Assembly: GCA_029555885.1 (NCBI GenBank)
Contig: JAKPQT010000203.1
Span: 1-12,411 of the forward strand
Source: Chloroflexota bacterium
Lineage (GTDB): Bacteria > Chloroflexota > Anaerolineae > CG2-30-64-16
Length of the DNA: 12,411 nt
Direction of reading: 5' to 3'
Below are positions 6,695 to 12,411 of the stretch, piece by piece. Below the pieces are notes generated by a model. It was not told the origin of the DNA. It worked only from the letters and a program-made list of their open reading frames with translations, and did no database searches. Position numbers and translations under genes: made by a program. The first letter of the stretch is position 1, and each line of letters opens with the position of its first letter.

Positions 6695-8341
6695 ATGCGC
6701 AAGTTCCTCCTCATCCTGCTCGGCCTCGCGGTCATCGCGGCCGCGCTGCTCGCCATGCCCTACATGCGCTACCGGCAGAGCGCCGGGGTCGTCCCTGCGT
6801 GGGTGCGTTTCGGCGGGCTGGAGGTTAACGGCGCGACGCAGGCCGAGGTCGCGGCAGCCTTGCAGCGCGGGCTGGACGAGCCCGTCGCGGCCTGGTACGG
6901 CGACAAGCGCGTGCTCCTGCGGCCGGTGCGCGTCGGCTTCCGGGTGGACGTGGACGGCATGCTGGCCGAGGCCGAGACCTACGACACCGGGGACCGGCTG
7001 CTGCGCTATCTCGTCGAGAGCTCCCTCGACCGGCCCATCCGGACGGACAATGTTGCGCTGCGCTACACACTGGATGAAGCCGCGCTCGACGCGTGGCTGG
7101 ACGAGGTGGCCGCGGAACATGACCGGCCGCCCGGCATGCCGGAGCCGCTGCTGGAATCCCTCACGCTGGCCCCCGGCAAGCCCGGCACCGCGCTGGACCG
7201 GGCCGCGGCGCGCGACCTCATCGTCGCCGCGCTGGCGAACCCCGCCGACCGGACAGTACACCTGCCCGTCGCAGAAGCCCCCGCGCCGCCGATGGATGTC
7301 AAGGCGCTCGGCGGGCTGCTCGAAGAGATTCTGGAGGAGTTCCCCGGCATCGGCAGCGTCTATCTCCACTTCCTGCCGACGGGTGAAGAGATCGCCATCA
7401 ACGCCGACGTTGCGTACGCGGGCACCAGCACGCTCAAGATTCCCATCCTGACGCAGGTCTTTCGGAAGTTGAATCATCCGCCCGGCATCGAGACGACCAA
7501 GATCATGACCGAGACGATGATGCACAGCGGCAACTTCACGGCCAATCTGATGCTGGGCATCATCGGGGACGACGACTGGAACGCGGGCGTGCGGGTGATG
7601 AACGAGTCGTTCAAGGCGCTGGGCATGCCGAACACCTTCATGGCGACGCCCTACGACCGCCAGTTGGCCGTCGCGCCGCATATCGTCACGGAGGCCAACA
7701 GCCGCACCGACATCAACACGCAACCCGACCCCTACATGCAGACGACCCCGCGCGACATTGGCTCCGCGCTGCAAATGCTCGTTGCGTGCAGCGAGGGCGG
7801 CGGCACGCTGATTGCCGCATACGGCGACGCCATCACCCAGGCCGAGTGCCAGCAGGCGCTCGATTTCATGTCTTTGAACGAGATGACAGAGCTGTTGGTG
7901 GGCGGGCTGCCGCCGGGGACGAAGGCGGTGCACAAGCACGGGTACGTGCCGGACACGCACGGGGATGTGGCGGCCATCTGGAGCCCCGCAGGGCCGTACG
8001 TCCTGGCCGTGTTCCTGTACCGGCCCACCTGGCTGGAGTGGCACTACTCCAACCCGACCATGCAGACGCTGGCGCGCGCATCGTGGAACTTTTTCAGCAC
8101 GCAGTATATGGGCCTCTCAGAGGCACGCCCGCCTGAGCAGGTGCAGAACGCGGACGCGCAAACGGGCTCACAGGATCAGCTGCCTGACCCTGCAAGCCCG
8201 GAAGACCTGCCGGATGGACCGGAGTTATTCGGTCTTCGGCTCGACGACATCCTCGACCGCATCCGCAGCGGCCTCGGTGACGCCCGCGACAGCTTCGGCG
8301 GCGGCCTCCGCCACCTGCTCCCCGGCGTGCTCGATCGTTGA
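6695..8341 (+). CDS. Membrane-anchored serine hydrolase (class A beta-lactamase fold) with YoaR/VanW-type peptidoglycan-binding domain
   Basis: A 548-residue predicted extracytoplasmic protein. Residues 4-22 (KFLLILLGLAVIAAALLAM) are an uncleaved-looking membrane anchor. About 30-205 resembles the PG_binding_4 domain of YoaR/VanW-like proteins (VRFGGLEVNGATQAEVAAAL; later GKPGTALDRAAARDLI). About 215-480 is a Beta-lactamase2-type domain with S245-T-L-K248 (nucleophile and base), S278-G-N280 in the SDN position, and H413-K-H-G416 in the KTG position. The Omega-loop Glu of true class A beta-lactamases (ExELN) is not seen, so a cell-wall hydrolase or penicillin-binding role is more likely than resistance. 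After about 490 comes a low-complexity Q/D/P tail. The ATG at 6695 sits 17 nt after guaA and begins directly at the anchor. The last 117 bp overlap a convergent gene. The physiological substrate is unknown. Confidence 0.85.
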   Translation: MRKFLLILLGLAVIAAALLAMPYMRYRQSAGVVPAWVRFGGLEVNGATQAEVAAALQRGLDEPVAAWYGDKRVLLRPVRVGFRVDVDGMLAEAETYDTGDRLLRYLVESSLDRPIRTDNVALRYTLDEAALDAWLDEVAAEHDRPPGMPEPLLESLTLAPGKPGTALDRAAARDLIVAALANPADRTVHLPVAEAPAPPMDVKALGGLLEEILEEFPGIGSVYLHFLPTGEEIAINADVAYAGTSTLKIPILTQVFRKLNHPPGIETTKIMTETMMHSGNFTANLMLGIIGDDDWNAGVRVMNESFKALGMPNTFMATPYDRQLAVAPHIVTEANSRTDINTQPDPYMQTTPRDIGSALQMLVACSEGGGTLIAAYGDAITQAECQQALDFMSLNEMTELLVGGLPPGTKAVHKHGYVPDTHGDVAAIWSPAGPYVLAVFLYRPTWLEWHYSNPTMQTLARASWNFFSTQYMGLSEARPPEQVQNADAQTGSQDQLPDPASPEDLPDGPELFGLRLDDILDRIRSGLGDARDSFGGGLRHLLPGVLDR

Positions 8342-8695
8342 CGGCGCATCGGGCGTGATGTCGAGCTTCTCGACCAGCTTGCCCAGCTCGCGGTTCAACA
8401 CCTCGAGGCCAGCCAGGATGCCCTTGCGGATATCCTCGATCACATCCGCCTCGCGCACTTCCTCGACCACCTTCTCGGCCTTGACGCGCAGCGCCTTCGC
8501 TTCTTCGCTCTCTGCGGCTTTGTCGAGCGTCGCGCTCAGCTCCTGGCTGAACTTCTCGACCCCGCGCGTGAGCTCGGCCTGCAACTTGCGGCGTTCCTCG
8601 CTCTCCCACACGGCCTTGGCTGCGTTCGCAACCTGCTGGCCCAGCTTGCCCAACTCGTCGGCAATGTTGCGATCGACCTTCGGTTCTTCAGACAT
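8225..8695 (-). CDS. Small charged helical protein of unknown function
   Basis: A 156-residue protein with no recognised domain. It has no signal peptide or membrane segment and is dominated by Glu, Lys, Ala, Val and Leu in an amphipathic, probably coiled-coil helical pattern (for example AELTRGVEKFSQELSATLDK, VIEDIRKGILAGLEVLNREL). The last third is an acidic Ala-rich tail ending EDVVEPKTE. The ATG at 8695 is chosen over the in-frame ATG at 8719 because GGGAGG ends 5 nt upstream, a strong ribosome site. Its 3' end overlaps the serine hydrolase gene by 117 bp on the other strand, and both frames show GC-rich third positions. Phasin-like, apolipoprotein-like or LEA-like roles are only analogies of composition. 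The ribosome site and coherent helix pattern make it a likely real gene. Confidence 0.75.
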   Translation of the reverse strand: MSEEPKVDRNIADELGKLGQQVANAAKAVWESEERRKLQAELTRGVEKFSQELSATLDKAAESEEAKALRVKAEKVVEEVREADVIEDIRKGILAGLEVLNRELGKLVEKLDITPDAPSTIEHAGEQVAEAAAEAVAGVTEAAADAVEDVVEPKTE

Positions 8696-8821
8696 GCGTT
8701 CCTCCCTGAGATTTGCCATCCTGACGTGCCGGACGCGGCTGCGCCGGTTGTGTTCTTATCCTGCTATACGCACATCGAGTGGGAAAGGTTGCAGGCCGCC
8801 CAGGACTTCCTGCTTCATCCT

Positions 8822-8850
8822 TTGGCGTTTTGCCCGTTCCGGTGTATCAT
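8822..8850 (+). promoter_or_regulatory. Sigma70-type promoter of rpe
   Basis: TTGGCG (8822-8827), a 17-bp spacer and TATCAT (8845-8850). Predicted start is near 8857, giving a leader of about 74 nt. The -35 with its flank, TTGGCGTTTTG, is identical over 11 bases to that of the xpt promoter. Confidence 0.65.
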
Positions 8851-8864
8851 AGAGCGTACGTTGA

Positions 8865-8885
8865 GCCGGACCGTGGGAGTTCGGC
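8865..8885 (+). other. Hairpin in the rpe leader
   Basis: GCCGGAC (8865-8871) can pair with GTTCGGC (8879-8885) over 7 bp, including one G-U pair, around a 7-nt loop. It lies in the predicted rpe 5' leader, well ahead of the ribosome site, and may only stabilise the mRNA. No riboswitch family is recognised. Confidence 0.3.
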
Positions 8886-8930
8886 TTCGTTGTGTGAGTT
8901 TGCCTGTCGTGGACTGAGGGGGAGGTTCAG

Positions 8931-9587
8931 TTGCTTAAGATTGCGCCGTCCATCTTGGCCGCCGATTTCGCCAGCCTGGGCACGGCCGTGCGGGCTGCGG
9001 AGACCGGGGGGGCCGATTACATCCACATTGACGTCATGGACGGGCACTTCGTCCCCAATATCACCATTGGGCCGCCGGTCATCGCGGCGCTCCGCAAAGT
9101 GACCCGGCTGCCGTTGGACGTGCACCTGATGATCGAGGCCCCGGAACGCTACCTGGCCGACTTCGCGCGCGCCGGCGCGGGCATCCTGACGGTCCACGTC
9201 GAGACCTGCCCACATCTGCACCGCACCGTCCAGCAGATTCGCGAGCTGGGCGTGCGCCCCGGCGTGACGCTCAATCCCGCCACCAGCCTGGAGACGCTGC
9301 GCGAGATCCTGCCCTACGTGAGCCAGGTGTTGGTGATGACGGTCAACCCGGGCTTCGGCGGCCAGCGGTACATCCCCACCATGACGGCCAAGATTGCCCG
9401 GCTCGCGGCCATGATTCGCGACACAGGCCGCGAGATCGATATCGAGGTGGACGGCGGCATCGACCGCACCACGATCGCAGAGGTCGCCGCAGCGGGCGCC
9501 AACGTATTCGTGGCAGGCACGGCCATCTTCGGCCACCCGGACGGCGTCAAAGAGGGGATCGCGGCGCTGCGCGCAGCCGCCGTCTGA
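8931..9587 (+). CDS. rpe: Ribulose-phosphate 3-epimerase
   Basis: A 218-residue TIM-barrel enzyme that interconverts ribulose 5-phosphate and xylulose 5-phosphate in the pentose phosphate and Calvin pathways. Family motifs run end to end: KIAPSILAADF, then HIDVMDGHFVPN with metal ligands His32 and Asp34, DVHLMI with His65, MTVNPGFGGQ, and IEVDGGID with the catalytic/metal Asp174. The start is a TTG at 8931, supported by GGGGGAGG ending 5 nt upstream and by MLKIAPSILAADF being the exact family N-terminus; no nearby ATG or GTG would preserve it. It is followed by two hairpins and convergent rpmB. Its place next to rpmB, the Asp23 gene and fakA matches the Bacillus neighbourhood. Confidence 0.97.
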   Translation: MLKIAPSILAADFASLGTAVRAAETGGADYIHIDVMDGHFVPNITIGPPVIAALRKVTRLPLDVHLMIEAPERYLADFARAGAGILTVHVETCPHLHRTVQQIRELGVRPGVTLNPATSLETLREILPYVSQVLVMTVNPGFGGQRYIPTMTAKIARLAAMIRDTGREIDIEVDGGIDRTTIAEVAAAGANVFVAGTAIFGHPDGVKEGIAALRAAAV

Positions 9588-9613
9588 TGAACCGGCACGT
9601 TACACGACGGATA

Positions 9614-9645
9614 CGTAGGGGCCGGCACACAGGCCGGCCCCTACG
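9614..9645. repeat. GTAGGGGC-type palindrome downstream of rpe
   Basis: A perfect 13-bp inverted repeat (9614-9626 and 9633-9645; core GTAGGGGCCGGC / GCCGGCCCCTAC) with a 6-nt loop ACACAG, starting 26 nt after the rpe stop. No T-run follows, so it is not a textbook terminator. Its form resembles REP-like GTAGGGGC...GCCCCTAC palindromes that I recall as dispersed in several bacterial genomes. Only one copy is in this window, so repetition is not shown here. Confidence 0.55.
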
Positions 9646-9671
9646 ACAACAGGTCTCATTAAAAGCAAACA

Positions 9672-9725
9672 GCCGGCGTGGGGTCAACGTGGTTCGCGCA
9701 GCGAACCCAAGGTTGACACGCCGGC
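9672..9725. terminator. Long imperfect hairpin between convergent rpe and rpmB
   Basis: The outer arms GCCGGCGTG (9672-9680) and CACGCCGGC (9717-9725) pair perfectly. An inner stem GGTTCGC/GCGAACC (9691-9697, 9701-9707) closes on a GCA loop, and GTCAAC/GTTGAC pairs between them with small bulges. It lies 25 nt past the rpmB stop and 84 nt past that of rpe. There is no poly-T, so a terminator or 3'-end stabiliser role is inferred from its position. Confidence 0.5.
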
Positions 9726-9750
9726 CGCATGCTCGGTGCGTAGGAGCGAA

Positions 9751-9933
9751 TCAGTCAGCCTTCTGCATCGTCTTGATGCATTTGGCACAGACGTACACGC
9801 GCTGCTCCCGGCCGTTCACCGACAGACGCATGCGCTGCACATTTGGATTCCAGCGGCGCTTGGTATGGCGCATGGAGTGGCTGACGTTGTGTCCAAACTG
9901 TGGCCCCTTGCCGCAGACTTCACACTTAGCCAT
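9751..9933 (-). CDS. rpmB: 50S ribosomal protein L28, zinc-binding form
   Basis: A 60-residue L28 of the large ribosomal subunit. MAKCEVCGKGPQFGHNVSHS and TKRRWNPNVQ are the L28 hallmarks, and the ending CAKCIKTMQKAD is typical of short bacterial forms. Cys4, Cys7, Cys49 and Cys52 form an intact four-cysteine zinc ribbon, so this is the zinc-dependent type rather than the cysteine-free paralog used under zinc starvation. The ATG at 9933 is chosen for the family start and the GGGAG about 8 nt upstream; a longer in-frame ORF exists but is not L28-like. It is transcribed against rpe and divergently from the Asp23-family gene, from its own promoter. Confidence 0.97.
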   Translation of the reverse strand: MAKCEVCGKGPQFGHNVSHSMRHTKRRWNPNVQRMRLSVNGREQRVYVCAKCIKTMQKAD

Positions 9934-10012
9934 CGGACGATCTCCCTCGTGAATGCTCTGAGTCAGACAAGTTATGACCGAGCCACACGGGGGCCCGGCC
10001 ACAGTAACGTCT

Positions 10013-10041
10013 ATCATACCACATGGCTGCGCTGATTGCAA
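10013..10041 (-). promoter_or_regulatory. Promoter of rpmB
   Basis: On the minus strand TTGCAA (10036-10041), a 17-bp spacer and TATGAT (10013-10018), preceded by TGG, making an extended -10. Predicted start is near 10006, with a leader of about 72 nt before the ATG at 9933. The same box reads TATCAT on the plus strand (10012-10017), toward the Asp23-family gene, but without a plus-strand -35. Confidence 0.6.
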
Positions 10042-10089
10042 AAGCGCTGCTCTGTGTTTTTGCACCGGCAGCGGTTTGTCAGGAGGAGT

Positions 10090-10107
10090 CCGCATCCTCA
10101 GATGCGG
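10090..10107 (+). other. Hairpin in the rpmB / Asp23-gene intergenic region
   Basis: CCGCATC (10090-10096) and GATGCGG (10101-10107) form a perfect 7-bp stem with loop CTCA, 63 nt before the Asp23-family start codon. It is not followed by T residues, so termination is unlikely; it may be a leader structure of the downstream gene. The rest of the 237-bp gap holds the rpmB promoter and leader and no credible gene. Confidence 0.3.
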
Positions 10108-10170
10108 CACACCCCCACACGGTTACCCAAGGACGCGCCTCTTTTCGCAGGCGGGCAGAAAGGAGACGGC

Positions 10171-10530
10171 ATGACGGACGACAAGAAGCAAGGTCGAATC
10201 GAGATTTCCCCCCAGGCCATCGCGACCATTGCGGGCGATGCCGTGTTACGCTGTTATGGGGTGGTCGGCATGGCCAGCAAGAACCTGCTCGACGGAATCG
10301 CCGATCGCTTCCAGCCGGAACGCTGGGGCCGCGGCGTTGATGTACAGGTGCGCGACGGGCAAATCGTCGTGGACCTGTATGTCGTCGTGCAGTATGGCAC
10401 GCGCATCTCCGAAGTGGCGCACGGGGTCAAGCACGGCGTCAAGTATGCACTGGAGCAGGCCCTCGGCATCCCGGTGGCCGAAGTGAACGTGCATGTCCAG
10501 GGCTTGCGCATGTTGAGCGATAATGCATAG
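10171..10530 (+). CDS. Asp23/Gls24 family protein (YloU-like)
   Basis: A 119-residue Asp23/Gls24 (DUF322) protein. GRIEISPQAIATIAGDAVLRCYGVVGMA is the characteristic family opening, followed by VDVQVRDGQIVVDLYVVVQYGTRISEVAHGVKHGVKYALEQALG, and ending in the usual VNVHVQGLRML. AGGAG lies 5 nt before the ATG at 10171. Staphylococcal Asp23 is tied to cell-envelope homeostasis, and YloU-type members sit next to fakA/yloV homologs, as here; their biochemical role is not settled. The next gene, fakA, starts 136 nt downstream on the same strand, so co-transcription is likely. Confidence 0.92.
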   Translation: MTDDKKQGRIEISPQAIATIAGDAVLRCYGVVGMASKNLLDGIADRFQPERWGRGVDVQVRDGQIVVDLYVVVQYGTRISEVAHGVKHGVKYALEQALGIPVAEVNVHVQGLRMLSDNA

Positions 10531-10561
10531 CACCCCGCCACTCTGGATCGGGAGGACCGTA

Positions 10562-10642
10562 GCGTAGCCCCTCGCGGGCGTGCGGACGGGCACAAGGCCC
10601 TACACTACGCATCATGACCTCGTGGCGGGATAGTAGCCACGA
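10562..10642 (+). other. Two inverted repeats in the Asp23 gene - fakA gap
   Basis: GCGTAG (10562-10567) can pair with CTACGC (10605-10610), and TCGTGGC (10620-10626) with GCCACGA (10636-10642). The second is a 7-bp stem 24 nt before the fakA start. Neither is followed by a clear T-run. They could be weak attenuators or mRNA-processing structures in a two-gene transcript. No promoter for fakA was recognised in this 136-bp gap. Confidence 0.3.
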
Positions 10643-10666
10643 TACTTTCAGCCGAGGAGTAGTACG

Positions 10667-12411
10667 TTGACGGCAACAGACATCCCCGGGGCGAGCAACC
10701 AGCCTCCACGGGAGACAGCCCACCCTGGCCCGGCACAGGCCGCGGAACCCATCCTGACGATTGACGGGGTACGCTGGCGCGACCTGCTGAATGCTGGCCT
10801 GACCTGGCTGGAGCGCCACCACGAGATTGTCAACGCACTGAATGTGTTTCCCGTGCCGGATGGCGACACCGGCACGAACATGCTCCTGACAATGAAGTCA
10901 GCGTGCCGCGAAATCACCGATGAACAGGTGCGCGCGGTCGGCACGGTCGCGAAGGCCGCGGCGCATGGTGCCCTGATGGGCGCGCGCGGCAACTCCGGCG
11001 TCATCCTCTCGCAGATCCTGCGCGGCATCTCGCGCAGCCTGGATGACCAGACCTTGCTCAGCGGCCGCACCTTTGCGGAAGCGCTGGCCGAGGGCAGCCG
11101 CATCGCCTATCGCGGCGTCAACCGCCCCGTCGAAGGCACCATCCTGACGGTCGTGCGCGAGGCCGCGGCCGCGGCGGAAAGCGCTGCGCAACTGGAGGAC
11201 GACCTGCGCTTCGTCCTGGCGCGCACGGTGCGCGCCGCCGATGAAGCCGTCGCCAACACGCCCAAACTGCTGCCCGTGCTCGCCCAGGCAGGCAAGGTGG
11301 ACAGCGGCGGCAAGGGCCTCTTCTTCATCCTGGAAGGCATCCAACGCGGGCTGCTGGGCGAAGTGGCGGAGGCCCCCCAGGCTGCCGCAGAGGCTGCCGG
11401 CGCAGAAGGGACACGTACCAGGGCAGCCGCGGCCCCACGGCCGGCGAAGGGCCAGCGCGAGCTACCCAAGCTGGTCTACGGATTCGATGTGCAGTTCCTC
11501 GTCGAGGGCAAAGGCCCGCTCGATGTCGCCGCAATTCGCGAGCACATCACCGCCATGGGCGATTGCCCCCTCGTCGAAGGGGACGAGCATCTCGTCAAGG
11601 TCCACGTCCACGTGCCCGACCCCGGCATGGCACTCACGTACGCGGTCAGCCTCGGCTTCGTGACCGACGTCGTAGTCGAGAACATGGACGATATGTCCAT
11701 TCCGGAAATGCCGGCGGGCTACGACCCGCTGCCCCCGCGCTTCGAGACAGCCCTGGACACCCTTCAGGTTGAGCCATCACCGGCTGTCGCAGCGGAGGAG
11801 ACCTTCACCAGCCCCATCGAAGGTCCGGGAATCGTTGTCGTCGCGCCCGGCGACGGACTGGCTGATGTCTTCCGCAGCATGGGCGCGCACGTGGTGATCT
11901 CCGGCGGGCAGACGATGAATCCGAGCACGCAAGACCTGCTGGAAGGCGTGCGCAAGCTGCCGGTGGCGGAGGTCATTATCCTGCCGAACAACGGCAACAT
12001 CGTGATGGCCGCCGGGCAGGCCCAAGCGCTCGCGGCCCAGGAGGGCAAGAACGTCGTCGTCGTGCCCAGCAAGAGCGTGCCACAGGGCATCAGCGCACTG
12101 CTGTCGCTCAACCCGCACGCCAGCCTCGACACCAACGTGCGCGCCATGCAGGCCGCGCTCAAGAGCGTCGAGACCGGCGAGGTGACGGTGGCCGTGCAGG
12201 ACGCCGCCTTCGACGGCATCCAGGTGCATGCGGGAGACGTCATCGGCCTGCTGAACGATACGCTGACCACCACCGGCCCAGATGCCGCCAGCGTTGCCGC
12301 GACCCTGCTCGAACAAATGCACGCGGCCGACCTGGAGGTTATCACGCTCTACTACGGCGCGCCCGTGACCGAGGGCGATGCGCTGGCGTTACAGGCAGTC
12401 CTGCGCGACCG
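10667..12411 (+). CDS. fakA: FakA-like DAK2-domain fatty acid kinase (YloV), 3' end cut
   Basis: 581 residues are visible before the right edge, so little of the C-terminus should be missing. FakA phosphorylates fatty acids carried by FakB proteins, producing acyl phosphates for phospholipid synthesis. The DAK2 ATP-binding domain (about 30-225) has ALNVFPVPDGDTGTNM with metal ligands Asp65 and Asp67, and GARGNSGVILSQ at 106-117. An Ala/Pro-rich linker lies near 230-262, then a middle domain (KLVYGFDVQFLVEG; HVHVPDPG), and the C-terminal domain carries GGQTMNPST near 412 and LPNNGNIVMAA near 440, both family hallmarks. The start is TTG 10667: GAGGAG is 7 nt upstream and an in-frame stop at 10634 rules out earlier starts. 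About 28 Pro/Ala-rich residues precede the conserved domain, which is unusual. Identification is firm; in vivo fatty acid kinase activity is inferred. Confidence 0.93.
   Translation, partial: MTATDIPGASNQPPRETAHPGPAQAAEPILTIDGVRWRDLLNAGLTWLERHHEIVNALNVFPVPDGDTGTNMLLTMKSACREITDEQVRAVGTVAKAAAHGALMGARGNSGVILSQILRGISRSLDDQTLLSGRTFAEALAEGSRIAYRGVNRPVEGTILTVVREAAAAAESAAQLEDDLRFVLARTVRAADEAVANTPKLLPVLAQAGKVDSGGKGLFFILEGIQRGLLGEVAEAPQAAAEAAGAEGTRTRAAAAPRPAKGQRELPKLVYGFDVQFLVEGKGPLDVAAIREHITAMGDCPLVEGDEHLVKVHVHVPDPGMALTYAVSLGFVTDVVVENMDDMSIPEMPAGYDPLPPRFETALDTLQVEPSPAVAAEETFTSPIEGPGIVVVAPGDGLADVFRSMGAHVVISGGQTMNPSTQDLLEGVRKLPVAEVIILPNNGNIVMAAGQAQALAAQEGKNVVVVPSKSVPQGISALLSLNPHASLDTNVRAMQAALKSVETGEVTVAVQDAAFDGIQVHAGDVIGLLNDTLTTTGPDAASVAATLLEQMHAADLEVITLYYGAPVTEGDALALQAVLRD

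Noticed and set aside
6632..8044. A 470-codon minus-strand open frame opposite the serine hydrolase, and a similar 356-codon one at 5232-6302 opposite guaA
   Set aside because: Both are mirror frames of well-supported genes, have repetitive Arg/Gly/His/Val composition and no domain or ribosome site.
6695..8341. Acquired antibiotic-resistance beta-lactamase
   Set aside because: There is no deacylating Glu, the KTG position is HKHG, it is fused to a peptidoglycan-binding domain, and its base composition matches the surrounding genes.
8726..8917. Small 63-codon plus-strand frame ahead of rpe
   Set aside because: It spans the rpe promoter and leader, has no ribosome site and its product resembles nothing known to me.
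10023..10340. Small frames in the rpmB - Asp23 gene gap, and a possible tRNA near 10030-10110
   Set aside because: The frames overlap the rpmB promoter and run into the Asp23-family gene out of frame without ribosome sites; the region shows hairpins but no cloverleaf or T-loop sequence.
1..12411. CRISPR array, insertion sequence, prophage or defence system
   Set aside because: No regularly spaced repeats, transposase, integrase or nuclease domain was seen on either strand; the recognised genes are metabolic, envelope and ribosomal.

Overview
The window is a GC-rich bacterial chromosome segment packed with housekeeping genes. The best guess at the host is a member of the Chloroflexota (Anaerolineae-like). 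The grounds are high GC, a rpe / rpmB / Asp23-family / fakA neighbourhood of the kind shared by Firmicutes and relatives, a four-cysteine L28, and a serine hydrolase with a VanW/YoaR-type peptidoglycan-binding domain. This assignment is inference; no rRNA or other decisive marker is present.

Layout. Positions 1-2250 (minus strand) hold two adjacent ABC exporter half-transporter genes. The first has a degenerate catalytic site (Asp for Glu after Walker B), as expected for a heterodimeric exporter; the second is cut by the window edge. A 37-bp gap (2251-2287) carries two back-to-back extended -10 promoters, each ending 6-7 nt from a start codon, so both the exporter operon and the divergent family-2 glycosyltransferase (2288-3274) look leaderless. 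A perfect 16-bp hairpin (3273-3307) separates the glycosyltransferase from a convergent PlsC-like acyltransferase (3309-4424) that has Glu in place of Asp in its catalytic HX4D motif.

Positions 4459-8341 look like one transcription unit: a sigma70-type promoter, then xpt (xanthine phosphoribosyltransferase), guaA (GMP synthase) and a membrane-anchored serine hydrolase of the class A beta-lactamase fold. Xpt makes XMP from xanthine and GuaA turns XMP into GMP, so the first two genes form a salvage route to guanine nucleotides. The third is an unexpected partner. Its last 117 bp overlap, tail to tail, a minus-strand gene (8225-8695) for a small helical, highly charged protein of unknown function.

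Positions 8822-12411 hold rpe (plus), rpmB (minus), an Asp23/Gls24-family gene (plus) and a nearly complete fakA-like DAK2 kinase gene (plus). From memory this matches the Bacillus rpe ... rpmB-yloU-yloV arrangement, including the reversed rpmB. The rpe-rpmB gap holds a strong GTAGGGGC-type palindrome and a second long imperfect hairpin. Three intergenic regions share a TATCATA heptamer that reads as a -10-like box on both strands, and the xpt and rpe promoters share an 11-bp block, TTGGCGTTTTG.

No CRISPR array, transposase, tRNA, rRNA or phage gene was seen. No stretch above 300 bases lacks a gene. I did not find a clearly new multi-gene system; the strongest leads are promoter architecture, the convergent overlap and the variant active sites.
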